Positions 1 to 11,549 of a stretch of 64,000 bases of DNA are shown in pieces. The notes below the pieces were generated by a model. It worked only from the letters and a program-made list of their open reading frames with translations. It did no database searches and was not told the DNA's origin. The translations under genes were made by a program, and so were the position numbers. Source of the DNA: Cephalopachus bancanus (Eukaryota; Chordata; Mammalia; Primates; Tarsiidae); the NCBI GenBank assembly GCA_027257055.1, contig JAPVLO010000007.1, positions 4,030,001 through 4,094,000 of the forward strand, written 5' to 3'. Within the stretch, counting starts at the first letter, position 1. Each line of letters begins with the position of its first letter.

Positions 1-74
1 CCCGCTACTCTGAACACACCATATTCTAGACGGTGAAGGGATGAGAGAGGAGAAAAAAAAGATGTTTTGTAGAC

Positions 75-385
75 TGGAGACATGCCTGTAATCCCAGCAA
101 CTTGGGAGGGTGAGTTGAGAAGATCACTGTGGCTAGGAGTTCAAGATCAGCCTGGGCAACACAGCAAGACCCCATCTCTACAAAATAAAAAAAAAAAAAA
201 TTAAAAAATTAACTGGATGTGGCGGTGGCACCTGTTGTCCCAGCTACTTGGGAGACTGAGGTGGGAGGATCACTTGAGGCCAGGAGTTCAAGACCAGCCT
301 GGGCAACACAGCAAGACCCCATCTCTACAAAATAAAAAAAATTAGCTGTGCATGGTGGTAGCACCTGTAGTTCCAGCTACTTAGA
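75..385 (+). mobile_element. Alu, old type
   Basis: It has two Alu-like arms with CCTGTAATCCCAGC and GTTCAAGACCAGCCTGGGCA, both left-arm-like, joined by an A-rich linker. Its end is broken near 385. Confidence 0.8.
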
Positions 386-2009
386 CCCCAGGCTCAAAGA
401 GGTATATATTTGGTTAATAGGCACAGGAGCATATGTACATCAACGTTAGGAAGAAAAGTGTGTTTCTTTCCTGAGGTTGTCACAACCTTCATTTCTGCAG
501 CTAGTCACAAGGTCGTCACGGATCTAAAAATGCCTCCTTCCGCCACCCGTCTGTGCTCCCTTGGTGCTCAGCAAACCCCCAGCTGGTCGCAGTTCCTTGC
601 TAGGTGGGATGTGAGCCTGCCCCAACCCTTCTTCTGTGGGATGGGCTGCCCTCAGATGGGCACTCGCAGACACGCATATGTGCATGGCCTCTGTCCATTG
701 GCTGAGTATGTATGTTCCACGTGTGTGTTCCCGATCCAGGGTGCTGACTGCAGGGCCAGTTTGGAGGGCCTCTGTGGGCCTCATCTGAACCAGCTGGTCA
801 TTGACCTCCATAAACCTCGAGTCTGCTTGGAGACCACAGTGGTGCGGGCGTGCCCCAGACTGTGTGTCTCTTCAGACCCATCATCCAGCAATTCCTGAAT
901 GGTCTAGCTGCTTCCCTGCGTCTGCATGGTCTCCTAACACATGGAGGAAAGTCCTTTGGGGAGGCTGGTGGGAAGATTGCCAGGGCACACATGACACTCG
1001 GCAGGGCTCCTTCCCCAGGAGGCCCGATCTCTCCTCCACTTAGGGTCTCCGAGTCTGTCCAGTGGCTCAAGGCTGGAACTTGGCCGAGGGATTCCAGTCA
1101 GTCCTGCTCCCTGACCCTCTGCTGACGCGGAGGCTGTCCTGGATAGGAGATCCCTTTAAAAAGTTCTAGGGATACCACAATCACAGACCCCCAGCCGTGC
1201 TGGAGACCTCTGTGGCCAGACAACCCCACTTCCACCTTTGCCTCTGTACAAGGGTAGCCACACCCACGTCGTGCTTGGGAATTATGAACAGCTGCGTGTT
1301 TGCTGCCATGCGGACTCCATCATCCCCTGGACTTTGGAACACCGTGGACAGCAGCGGTTCCCCCTATAGTTCTTGGCCCACAGCAAGAATGATCCCAGAG
1401 TCCCAAGGCTCCTCTGAGGGGTGTACTTCTCAGCCTCCAGAACCTCTAGCTGATCTCCAACCTGGGGATGCATCCTCTCCAGTGTGCCCGGGAAGTTCTG
1501 CATTGAACTCACTCAGGACAGAGCCTCTTTCCAGTTGACAACCACAACAACTCTCAAGGCCATTCGTGCCCACTCACGTCATCACATTGAATCCAGAGTT
1601 TTGGATCTGAGCCCCTTTACGTTACTTCCACTCAGACCCACACCCTCCACCCCCTCCCATGCACATTCCTGGCCTTGGCAGAATCCACTGATATAGTGTC
1701 TGCGGGTCACGCTTCTCACCTCCCTCTAGGGTCTGCTGGAACTTGGGCCTGGTTATAGCTCGAGGAGCAAAAAACAAGGTGGTGGTGGGCCCTGGGGAGG
1801 GTGGCTGTGCCTTGCAAGCAGACCCTGAGGAGTGTCCACTTTGGGTCCTACAGGCAAAGTAGTCTCTGCTCCTCAGCAGGGGAAAAGTTGCATGCACCTC
1901 CAAAAAAGTCTCAAGAGAATTCAGGGGCTGCCGTCCTTAGCGTCACTGGCATCTGCCCATATGTTCCATTCAATTCCAGGTTCCGTTCTTTCCCAGCTTC
2001 CCTTTTCAC
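386..2009. other. Intergenic, no gene seen
   Basis: Unique-looking sequence. The open frames here (up to 162 aa) have no recognisable domain, and I see no splice pattern. Confidence 0.6.
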
Positions 2010-2152
2010 TTCCCAGTCTTACTCTGTCGACCAGGCTGTAGTGCAGTGGCACAGTCATAGCTCACCACAGCCTCCAACTCCTGGACTCAAGTGAGCCTCC
2101 CACGTCAGCCTCCCAGAGTACTGGGATTACAGACGCGAACCACTGAGCCCAG
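2010..2152 (-). mobile_element. Alu monomer or fragment
   Basis: It contains antisense Alu phrases, from CTTACTCTGTCGACCAGGCT to GGGATTACAGACGCG, but only one arm. Confidence 0.8.
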
Positions 2153-2565
2153 TCCCAACTTCCCTTCGCTTTAACTAGATACACTACAAGGTAGGAAAAT
2201 CACTTTGTGCTGTAATTAAGTTATCTACAAAACTAGGCTTTGGGTTGAGTTTCAGAGATCTCACCCCATGGCTGCAGGAGATGAGGATTTCTTTCCAAGC
2301 AGTCATAGACACTCTCAGGTTCTTCATTCAGACCTCCAGCCAGGATCCTATGGCACTGAGCTTGCCATTTTCTTTTCCAGGTTATGCAGGGCACATGGGA
2401 AAAACCACCCACTCCACGACACACTCGATTTTTACTGAAATGTGCAGTGACAGCAAATGCTCGGTCCCCAAAGTCTCACCTTATTAAAGTTACCTATGGA
2501 TGATCACTTGTGTGGATTTTCTGTGCCTCTTCACCATGGGAAGCAGGGTCATTAAAACCTTTTTA

Positions 2566-2868
2566 GCTGGGCTCGGTGGCTCAGCCTGTAATCCTGCGCC
2601 TTTGGAAGGCTGAGATGAGTGGATTGCCTGAGCCCATGGGTTCGAGACCCACCTGGGCAACTTGGCGAGACCTCATCGCTACAATAAATCAAAAATTAGC
2701 TGGGTGTGGTAGCGCGCGCCTGTAGTTCCAGTTACTTGGAAGGCTGAGGTGGAAGGATCGCTGGAGCCCAGCAGGTCGAGGCTGCAGTGGCCAGGAGCAG
2801 CCACTGCACTCCAGTCTGGGCGACAGAGTGAGACTCCAACTCAAAAAAAAAAAAACAAAACAAAAACC
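2566..2868 (+). mobile_element. Alu, lineage-specific type
   Basis: Full dimer with the linker TACAATAAATCAAAAATTAG and the right-arm phrase GAGCCCAGCAGGTCGAGG. It ends in a poly(A) tail. Confidence 0.9.
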
Positions 2869-2974
2869 ACTTTTAAATCAAATCAGATCCAAGGCTCAGC
2901 TCCAGGAGATCCAGAGCCCACCTGGAGTTTAACCTTAGGACACTATCCTCACAAGTCACTTTTCCTTTTATTTA

Positions 2975-3266
2975 TTTATTTTTTTGGGTTGGAGTCTCAC
3001 TCTGTCATCCAGACTGGAATACAGTGGCACACTCATGGCTACCTCAGCCTCGACATGTTGGGTTCAGACGATCCTTGCACCACAGCCTTCCAAGTAGCTG
3101 GAATTACAGTTGTGCGTCACCACACCCAGCAAATTTTTTGGTTTATTATAGAGACGAGATCTTGCCATGTTGCCCAGGCTGGTCTCAAACCCGTGGGCTC
3201 AGGCAACCCTCTTGCCTCTACCTCCCAGTGCTGGGATGACAGGTGTAAGCCACCTCTCCCGGCTTC
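2975..3266 (-). mobile_element. Alu, antisense
   Basis: Full antisense dimer from GTTGGAGTCTCACTCTGTCA to CCTCTCCCGGC, moderately diverged. Confidence 0.88.
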
Positions 3267-3756
3267 AAGTCACTTCTTCAGTGTCGAATTCTGATCAGAA
3301 AGGGATCAGCCAGAGACTCAGAACCAGCAGGAGATTTCAGATATTGATGAACATATAAAAATAGATACAGATATATACATGCAGCTCCAGATGCAGGTGT
3401 GGCCGTGGTGACTTCCTACGGGGTTTAACCTCATGCAGCTCTGGGAGCTGACTGAGCAGCCTCTGTGGGACTGCTGTCTTTACGCCAGATGCTGAAGCTT
3501 GATGCCCATAGGGTGGGTGGCGAAACAGGTGATGGCTGGGAAGCTACTGAGCAAGGGGTGCACCCAGCCCTGGTGACGTGGTATGGGGTCTTGCAGGAGA
3601 AGCTGGGGCCCCTACTCAGGGACCTGAAGAACCGCCTGGCCCAGCAGCCCGAGGAGTCACAGGGGAATCAGAGGGGGTGGAGCAGATGCAGGCCAGCCCA
3701 GGATCCTGCCCACCTACCCCTCCAAGACTTAAAAATGGAAAATGTCTGCTTGTTAC

Positions 3757-4095
3757 TCTAGAGGTTTGTGTCCCTCCAGAATTCATGTGGAAACTGAATC
3801 CCAGTTGTGGGGGCATTGAGAGAAGGGGCCTTTTGAGGGTTATTTGATCATGAGGGCTCCACCTCTTGCATGGGATTAATGTCCCTCCACCAGAGGCTTG
3901 GGGGGGCCTGTGTTCTTTTTCAGCCATGTGAGGACACACCAAGAAGGTGCCATTATGAAGAACAGACCCTCAGCAGACACCCAGTATGCCAGTGCCTTGA
4001 TCTGGGGCTTGCCTCCAGAGCTGTGATCAATATGTTTCTGATGTTTATCCATTGCCCAGTGTTTTATTACAGCAGCTGAATGGACTAAGACACTG
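3757..4095 (+). mobile_element. MaLR (MST/MLT-type) LTR fragment
   Basis: It matches the general pattern of MaLR LTRs: GTGTCCCTCCAGAATTCATG near the start, then GATCATGAGGGCTC, CCATGTGAGGACACA and the end GGACTAAGACA. It is a solo LTR with no internal genes. Confidence 0.75.
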
Positions 4096-4295
4096 CTGGG
4101 TTTTTATTGGCACTGGATACATCAATTTTGAGATGAGCAATATTAATTCTATTGAACTTTCCAATCCATGAACATGGTATATCTCTACATTTGTACATCC
4201 TTTTTTTAATTGTTCTCTACAATATTTTGTAGTCCTCAGTGTACAGATCTTTTACATCCTCTGCCAGATTTTTTATTTTTATTTTATTATTATTA

Positions 4296-4583
4296 TTATT
4301 TTTCAGTTGGAGTCTCACTCTGTCACCCAGACTGGAGTGCGGTGGCTGCTCCCGCCCACTCCACCCTCGACCTGCTGGGCTCTGGCGATCCTTCCACCTC
4401 AGCCTTCCAAGTAGCTGGAACTACAGGCATGTGCTACCATGCCCGGCTAATTTTTTTGATTTATTGTAGAGATGAGGTCTCGCCAAGTTGCCCAGGTGGG
4501 TCCCAAACCCGCGGGCTCAGACAATCCACCCACCTCAGTCTCCCAAAGCATGGGATTACAGGCTGAGCCACCAAGCCCGGCTA
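4296..4583 (-). mobile_element. Alu, lineage-specific type, antisense
   Basis: Antisense dimer with the CCTCGACCTGCTGGGCTC and TTTGATTTATTGTAGAGATG markers. CTGCCAGATT flanks both ends as a target-site duplication. Confidence 0.9.
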
Positions 4584-5104
4584 TCTTCTGCCAGATTATT
4601 CCTAAATCATATTTTTTTATATGATAAAAAATATGGGTAAATGGCATCTCTTAAAAATTCAATTTCTGAGTGTTGTTGCTATTTTATTAAATAATGCAAT
4701 TTAATTTAATTTTAAAAATTGTGTTTGTTTCTTTCTTTTTCTCCATTTTCTGGTGAGGTGAATTTCATACAATTTTGAAATAGTTGTAGATTCAAAAGAA
4801 GTTGCAAAAAGCAGTGCAAAGAGGTCTCACACACCTGTCATTCAGTGTCTCCCTGTGGTATAACACCACAACTATAGTACAACACCAAAACTGGGAACAG
4901 ACATGGATACAATACGTGCATCCATGTCTATGTATGTATCACATGTGTAGCTTCATGCAGCCACAGCAAGGACATGCCATCGCTGTCTCTCATCAAAGAG
5001 AGTCTTTCCATCACTCCTTAGGCCACCCATCTCTCTGCAACCCTACCCCTGACAACCTGTTTATATAGTTTTGTTATTTCCATACATTATATAAATGGAA
5101 TCAC

Positions 5105-5445
5105 ACTGTATTTGTTTCCTGGTGATGCCATAGCAAAATGCCACACACTGGGTGACTTAAACAACAGAAATTTATTTTCTCTCAGCTCTGAAGACTGACG
5201 GCCTAGATCTAGGTGTGGGCAGCTTTGGTTTCTCCTATGGCCTCTCTCCTTGGTGGCAGAGAACTGCCTTTCAATCATGTCCTTACACAGACTTTTTGTG
5301 CATCCTACCACTCCTTCTTCTTCTTCTAAGGACACCAGCCATGTTGGATTAGGACCCTCAGACCTGTGTCCCCAAATATAGTTACGTTCTCAGGTACTGG
5401 GGATATATCTTTCTTGGGAGGAACACAATTCAGCCCATAATACAC
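5105..5445 (-). mobile_element. MLT1-type MaLR LTR, antisense
   Basis: It contains ACTTAAACAACAGAAATTTA, GGCCTCTCTCCTTGG, AAGGACACCAGCCATGTTGG and ACAATTCAGCCCATAATAC in the order of an inverted MLT1 LTR. Confidence 0.8.
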
Positions 5446-5469
5446 ACTGTATGTGATCTGAGGCTGTTT

Positions 5470-5720
5470 TTTACTGTCCAGCATAACACCCTCGAGGCCC
5501 ACGTAGGCTGTGGTGTGTACCAGTGGTCAGTCCTTCTTATAGCCAAGTGTGACCCCATCGCAAGGATGTCCCACAGTGTGTTCAACTGTTCACTATTGAG
5601 AGGTATTTTCATTGTTTCTAATTTGGGGCTATTACAAATAAAACTGCTGTGAACATGCATGCATAGGTTTGTGTGCAGATGTAAATTTTATTTATCTAGG
5701 ATAAATGCCCCATGATTGCT
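5470..5720. mobile_element. LINE-1-like fragment
   Basis: The stretch from TTTCATTGTTTCTAATTTGG through ACAAATAAAACTGCTGTGAA to ATTGCTGGGTCACAT resembles old L1 sequence. Subfamily and limits are uncertain. Confidence 0.5.
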
Positions 5721-5757
5721 GGGTCACATATGTTTAGGTGTTGTGTGTGTTTTTATA

Positions 5758-6652
5758 TTTATTTATTTGAGTTGGGGTGTCAGTCACCCAGGTTAAAGTG
5801 CAGTAGCATGGTGATGCCTCACCACAGCCTTGACCTCTTGGGCTCAGGTGATCCTTCTTCCTCAGCCTCCATGTGCCACATGTCTAGGCAATTAATTTTT
5901 TATTATTTATTTATTTATTTATTTAAGTTGGAGTCTCACTCTGTCACCCAGACCGGAGTGCAGTAACTGCTTCCAGCCACTGCAGCCTCTACCTGCTGGG
6001 CTCCGGCGATCCTTCCGCCTCAGCCTTCCAAGTAGCTGGAACTACAGGCGTGTGCTACCACACCCAGCTAATTTTTTGATTTATTGTAGAGATGAGGTCT
6101 CGCCAATTTGCCCAGGTGAGTCTCGAACCCACAGGCTCAGGCAATCCACTCACCTCAGCCTCCCAAAGCGTGGGATTACAGGCTGAGCCACCAAGCCCAG
6201 CTTATTTTATTTTTATGTTTACTTTTGAGTTGAAGTCTTACTCCATCGCCCAGGCTGGAGTGCAGTGGCACACTCACGGCTACCCCAGCATCAGTCTGCT
6301 GGGCTCCGGAGATCCTTCCGCTTCAGTCTTTCAAGTTGCCAGGACTATAGGCACGTGCTAACATTCCCCTTCTAATTTTTTAGTTATTGTAGAGACAAGG
6401 TCTGGCCAAGTTGCCCAGGTTGGTCTCGAACCTTCAGGTTCAGGCAATCCACTCACCTTGGTCTCCCAAAATGCTGAGATTATAGGTTGAACCACCTAGC
6501 CTGGCCTGCCAATTTATTTTTATTTTTATTTTGTAGAGACAAGTTCTCACTATGTTGCTCAGGCTGGCCTTCAACTCCTGGGCTCAAGTGATCCTCCTGC
6601 CTCAGTCTCCCAAAGTGCTAGGACTACAGGTGTGAGCCACTATACCTGGTTT
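5758..6652 (-). mobile_element. Cluster of four antisense Alu elements
   Basis: A partial Alu lies at 5758-5890, full dimers at about 5905-6203 and 6204-6508, and a monomer at 6518-6652, all antisense and head to tail. The second copy is of the young lineage-specific type. The last is FLAM-like. Confidence 0.85.
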
Positions 6653-7114
6653 TAAAGTGAATTTCTTATTGGCACTCTAGGGTCTGACTTTTGGGCCCAT
6701 TCTGAAAATCTCTGCTTTTTCACAGATGTATTTAGTCATTACATTTGATGTAATTATTTTGGTTATAATTTTGTTAGACTTAAATGTACCATCTTGCTAT
6801 TTATTCTCCACTTATCCCATGTGGTCTTCATTTCATTTTTCTTCTTCTTTTTTCTCCTTTATTGGCTTATCAGTTATTCCTCTTTTTTATCCTATTTTAG
6901 CAGCTGTCTGAGGGCTTATAGTAAACAGCTTTAAGTTACCCAGACTCCTCATTCTTCTGCACGGATCCAGACTTTTATCTAGTGTGATCTTCCTTTTGTC
7001 TGAGGATTTCTTGAATGCTTCTTGTAGTGCAAGTCTGCTAGTGATGAATTATTTTAGTTTTTGTACATGCAAAAAAGTCTGTATTTTACCTTTGTTTTGA
7101 AAAATATCTTTGTT

Positions 7115-7445
7115 CTGGGTATCCATGGGGGATGGGTTCCAGGACCCTCAAAGACACCAAACTCAGCAAATGCTCAATCTCTGACATAAAATGGTATAAT
7201 GTTTTCACATAACCTACACACATCCCACCATATACTTTAAATCATCTCTGGATGATTTATACCTAATAACACGTAAACCCTGTGCAAATAGTTATACTGT
7301 ATCATTTAGGGAAGTGACAAGAAAAAAGTCTGTACATATTAAATGTAGATGTAATTTCCCTCCCCCCCCCCAGTTTTTTTATCCTTGACTGGCTGAATTC
7401 ATAGAAATGAAACTTATGAACACAGAGCGCCAACTGAATATGTTG
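7115..7445 (+). mobile_element. MER2/Tigger-like DNA transposon remnant
   Basis: ATCCATGGGGGATGGGTTCC, ACTTTAAATCATCTCTGGAT, ATACTGTATCATTTAGGGAA and GAGCGCCAACTGAATATGTT follow the order of the non-autonomous MER2 group (pogo/Tigger). It is inserted into the antisense L1. Confidence 0.75.
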
Positions 7446-7841
7446 ACATTTTTCTTTTTTTCAGCACTTTAAATATGTCATCCCACTGTGTTCTGACTTG
7501 CACTGTTCCTGATAAAATGTCAGCAGTCATTCTTATCTTTGTTTCTCAGTACACAATGTCTTCTTTGTCTAGCTGCTTTCAAGATTTTTCACTGATTTAA
7601 AGCAAACTGATTATGAGTGTTGGTATTGTTTTCTTCACGTTTCTTCTGTTTCAGGTTTGTTAAGTTTCTTGGGTCTGTGGATTTGTACTTTTTATCAAAC
7701 ATTTTCAATCATTACTTCTTAATACATCCCCCCAGTCCCTCCACCCCCCAAGTGGCTCCAAGTCATGCTGCTTGAAGCTGCCCCGCTGTTCCTTGATGCT
7801 TTGTTCATTCTCTCAGTGTTCCCTGTTGCTGTGTTTTATTT

Positions 7842-8132
7842 ATTTATTTATTTTTGAGTTGGAATCTCACTCTGTCGCCCAGACTGGAGTGCAGTGGCTG
7901 CTCCCGGCCACTGCAGCCTCGACCTGCTGGGCTCCGGTGATCCTTCCGCCTCAGCCTTCCAAGTAGCTGGAATTACAGGCGCACGCTACCACGCCCGGCT
8001 AAGTTACTGATTTATTGTAGAGATGAGGTCTCACCAAGTTGCCCAGGTGGGTCTCGAACCCGCAGGCTCAGGCAATCCACTCACCTCAGCCTCCCAAGGC
8101 ACGGGATTACAGGCTGAGCAACTGAGCCTGGC
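7842..8132 (-). mobile_element. Young lineage-specific Alu, antisense, with 15-bp TSD
   Basis: Full dimer with low divergence. TGCTGTGTTTTATTT occurs exactly at 7827-7841 and 8133-8147. Confidence 0.92.
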
Positions 8133-8182
8133 TGCTGTGTTTTATTTTAGATGACTTCTCTTGTCATGCTCCTGAGACTTTT

Positions 8183-8471
8183 TTTTTTTTTTTTAGTTGG
8201 AGTCTCACTCTGTCACCCAGACTGGAGTGCAGTGGCTGCTCCTGGCCACAGCAGCCTCGACCTGCTGGCCTCTGGCGATCCTTCTGCCTCAGCCTTCCAA
8301 GTAGCTGGAATTACAGGTGTGCGCTACCACACCCAGCTGAATTTTGATTTATTGTAGAGATGAGGTCTCACCAAGTTGCCCAGGTGGGTCTTGAACCCAC
8401 AGGCTCAGGTAATCCACTCACCTCAGCCTCCCAAAGGCGTGGGATTACAGGCTGAGCCACCAAGCCCAGCC
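8183..8471 (-). mobile_element. Young lineage-specific Alu, antisense, with 14-bp TSD
   Basis: Full dimer. CTCCTGAGACTTTT occurs at 8169-8182 and 8472-8485. Confidence 0.92.
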
Positions 8472-8671
8472 CTCCTGAGACTTTTAAGTCTGTACTTTCC
8501 TCTTTGGTTTTGTTTTCTGATATCTGATGTTTTGCTTAAAAATTGTGCATAATTTAATGTAAGCACGCATAAGTTCAGGTTTTCATGGCTGACATTACAT
8601 AGCCCATTGTTGAATCATTGTAATGTGTTGGTCTGGTTGGTATTATTGGACACTTCTATAACTTATCAACT

Positions 8672-9498
8672 TTTTTTTTTTTTAGTCAGAGTGTCACTCT
8701 GTTGTCCAGGCTGGAGTACATTGACATGATCCTTGTTCACCATAGCCTTGACCTCCTGGGCTAAGGTGATTCTTCCACTTCAGCATCCCAAGTAGCTGGG
8801 ACTACAGGCACACACCATTATGCCTTGCTAATTTTTTAACTTTTTGTAGAGATGAGGTCTCACTACATTGCCCAGGATGGTCTCAAACTCCTGGACTAAG
8901 TGATTCTCCCACTTCAGTCTCCCAGAATGCTGGGATTACAGGCATGAGCCACTACTCCTGGCCAATTTTTTAAAAAGAGACAGGGTGTAGCTGGGCGAAG
9001 TGTCTCATGCCTTTGGGAGATGGAGACAAGAGGATTACCTGAGTCCAGGGGTTTGAGACCAGCTTGGGCAACTTGGCAAGACCTCATCTCTACAATAAGG
9101 TAAAAAAAAATTAGTCAGGTGTGGTGGCACCAACCTGTGATTTCAGCTACTTGAAAGACTGAGGTGGAAGGATTACCTAAGCCCAGCAGGTTGAAGCTGT
9201 GGTGGCCATGAGTGGGCCACTGCACTCCAGCCTGAGCAACAGAGTGAGATTCCAACTCAAATAAAATAAAATAAGATAAGAAAAAAGAGAGAGACAGGGT
9301 GTTGCTGTGTCACGTAGGCTGAAGCCTTGAACTCCTGGGCTCAAGTGATCCTCCCGCCTCAGTCTCCTGAGTAGCTGAGACTACAGGTGTGCACCACCAC
9401 ACCTGGTTATTTTTTCTGGAGAGATGAGGTTTCACTATTTTGCTCAGGCTGGACTCAAACTCTTAACCTCTGGTGATCCTCCTCCCAAAGTGTTGGGA
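8672..9498. mobile_element. Three Alus, old types, on both strands
   Basis: An antisense dimer lies at about 8672-8963, a sense dimer at 8985-9285 and an antisense partial copy at 9286-9498. The sense copy appears inserted into or next to the others, and copies 1 and 2 form an inverted pair. Confidence 0.85.
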
Positions 9499-10245
9499 TT
9501 TGTAATCTTTATTTTTAATTTTGATATTCCATCAAAGAAAAGTATGTACTAATATAATGAATTTATTCTGGAGTAAGCAAAACGGGTTATAATCCAGGAT
9601 GCATGGTGATGGCAAGGCACAAATGCACCTGAAGTGGGGAGGGTAAAGGAAAGCTTTTGTTGACAAAGGGAGAAGCTTGCATAAGCTGCTTGGAAACAGA
9701 ATTAATCAGTTTTGGAGGCTCAAAGTCAGAGATGGCATCACTTCATTGGTGGAGATGCCATTACTGGTTAAGTATTCTTTCCAGAGCATCTTATCCAGTT
9801 TCTGCAGTCCTCAAAAAGGACGAAAGTGATTTCATCTGGGTATCTGCAACTTTCATGCAAGCATCTGGAGCTAGTTTTTGTTAGGTGTGAAATTAGTGCT
9901 CTAACTTAACTTTTTTCCAAGTGATCAACCAGCTGTCTAGACCATCATTTCCCAACTGGGGATATATTAAGGGGGGAAAGCAAATGAGAAAATCTCATAT
10001 ATGTAGGGTCTTATATTTGTTCAAAGAAAAGAGAAGAAGAAAGAAATAAATAGGCACTCCCAAGGTAGTGTCTAAACTGTCACTGAATGAATGAAAAATT
10101 CAGAGCCTGCTTACAAGAGATTCTGGCCTTTATGTCCTGATACCTATACGGAAAACAGAAAACCAGTGGTTGAGATGGGGGTGAGAGATGGGGCCAGGAA
10201 TTATTTCGAGACCGCAAAAATAAGTCTTTTAAAGACCACGTATTG
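9499..10245. other. Intergenic, no gene seen
   Basis: AT-rich sequence with short frames only. Nothing recognisable was found before the L1 fragment at 10246. Confidence 0.55.
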
Positions 10246-10335
10246 CATGATACCATTTACATGAAATGTCCAGGTGGGCAAGCTTCTAGAGATAGGAGTG
10301 GGATCAGTGGCCGCCAGGCTGGCGAGAGGAACGGG
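10246..10335 (+). mobile_element. LINE-1 3'-end fragment
   Basis: GATACCATTTACATGAAATG, then TCTAGAGATAGGAGTGGGAT and CAGTGGCCGCCAGG, follow the 3' part of old L1M elements. Confidence 0.6.
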
Positions 10336-10529
10336 GTGGCGGCTAATGGGGACAGGGATCTTCTTCCGGGGCAATAACAATGTCCCCGGATCGCCTGTGA
10401 CGGTGTCGGCGTAGCGCTGAGAATCCACCAGGCCATCGCACTGCGTAGGTGATCCGGAAGGTCTGCAGCTCCATGAAACTGTTTTGGAGGCGTGTTCGTT
10501 CCTGCGGCGGTCGCGACTGACGGCGTGAG

Positions 10530-10936
10530 TCGCAGGCGCACGCACGCGGGACGGACTATCCCTAGGTTGTCACCGTCTGGGTCTAGCGCGGACTGCACCT
10601 TCGGTGTGGGCGTGGCCAGGAACGGGGTGTGGCCGAATCGTGGGGCGTAACCGGGGCGGGGCCTAGATGTGGGCGCGGTCGATCAGTGGGCGGGGCCGGA
10701 GTGCGGGCGGGGCCTAGAGGCGGGCGGGGCCCGACGGCGGGGGCGGGGCCGGGCGTGAGGGCGGTTGGGCCGGACGGGGCAGGCGCGGCGGGTAACGGAG
10801 GGGCGTGGCCGGCGCCGGGGGAGGGCTTGCCGTTGCGGGGCGGGGCGGCGCAGGCGCAGTGTGCGGCGCTCAGCGGTTTCCCTCCCCCAACGGCGTGCCC
10901 GCGGGCTCCGGCGCCGCGTCCTGCTCGGGCCGGGGG

Positions 10937-10967
<31 letters not shown>

Positions 10968-11004
10968 GCCCCGCCTCGCCTCGCCCCGCGTTGGCCGCGC
11001 CGGC
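10530..11004 (+). promoter_or_regulatory. TCFL5: TCFL5 CpG-island promoter and 5' UTR
   Basis: This is CpG-dense sequence without an obvious TATA box. Five exact GGGCGGGGCC decamers (Sp1/KLF type) start at 10654, 10688, 10705, 10722 and 10741, followed by the 5' UTR. The transcription start cannot be fixed from sequence. It probably lies between about 10750 and 10930. The island continues through exon 1 to about 11620. Confidence 0.75.
10938..10967. repeat. (GCC)n triplet run in TCFL5 5' UTR
   Basis: About ten GCC/CGC triplets lie 38-67 bases upstream of the TCFL5 ATG, in the presumed 5' UTR. Such runs are prone to length change and form stable RNA structure. Confidence 0.85.
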
Positions 11005-11549
11005 ATGTCGGGCCCCGGGCCGCGGGAGGTGCCGGAGGCGGGCGCGGGCCCCGAGGGCGCGGGCGGGGCCGGGGACGCGGCGGCGCTGGGGCTGGCGGCC
11101 GACCTGAGCCTGGTGGAGATGACGGAGGTGGAGTACACGCAGCTGCAGCACATCCTCTACTCGCACGCGGAGGCCGACGGCGAGCTGGAGGCGCGGCTGG
11201 GCTCGGCGTTGCTGGGCGCGGGCGCGGGCGGGCTGGCGGCGCCGGTGTACCCCGTGCTGTGCCCACCCGCTCTAGCGCCCGACGCGCCCTGCCTGGGCCA
11301 CGTCGACTTCCAGGAGCTGCGCATGATGCTGCTGGGCGAGGCGGGCGAGCGGACGCCGGGCGGCGCGGACGGGGTGCGAACGCGGGACAGCGCGCAGGAG
11401 GCCGCGGCGGGGCCCGAGGGCGCGCCGGAAGGCCGCGCCAAGCCGGCCGTGCGCGTCCGCTTGGAGGACCGCTTCAACAGCGCGTCCGCCGAGCCGCCGG
11501 CCGCCCCGCGCGGCACCGAGGCCCCCGAGCCAGCCGTGGCGCTCAACAA
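11005..11549 (+). CDS. TCFL5: TCFL5 exon 1 (coding part)
   Basis: This exon encodes residues 1-181 plus two bases of codon 182. It is GC-rich and encodes an Ala/Gly/Pro-rich N terminus with the conserved blocks [32 protein letters not shown] and [12 protein letters not shown]. The donor is AACAA/GTGCGT. The reading frame stays open for another 634 bases into the intron. Other long frames over this exon, on both strands, are shadows of the high GC content. Confidence 0.95.

Larger units (their letters stand above)
6660..8660 (-). mobile_element. Degenerate antisense LINE-1, interrupted
   Basis: The sequence between and around the later insertions reads as one broken, AT-rich antisense L1M-like element (for example CTGACTTGCACTGTTCCTGA, GTTTGTTAAGTTTCTTGGGT). 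It has no open frames. It is split by the element at 7115-7445 and two Alus. Confidence 0.6.

Noticed and set aside
410..898. 162-codon + strand frame near the left edge
   Set aside because: It has no domain, repeat or splice context. Its length is unremarkable for non-coding DNA.
4210..4566. 118-codon and similar frames over Alus
   Set aside because: They translate antisense Alu sequence (the familiar [12 protein letters not shown] peptides), not genes.
1..10500. Search for a DPH3-like retrogene, which human has between TCFL5 and DIDO1
   Set aside because: No frame with DPH3-like zinc-binding CPCG or CPSC motifs was found. It may lie outside the window or be absent in this lineage.
10583..11266. 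Long - strand frame (227 codons) opposite TCFL5 exon 1
   Set aside because: It is a Pro/Arg/Ala-rich shadow of a CpG island. The true frame is fixed by conserved TCFL5 blocks.
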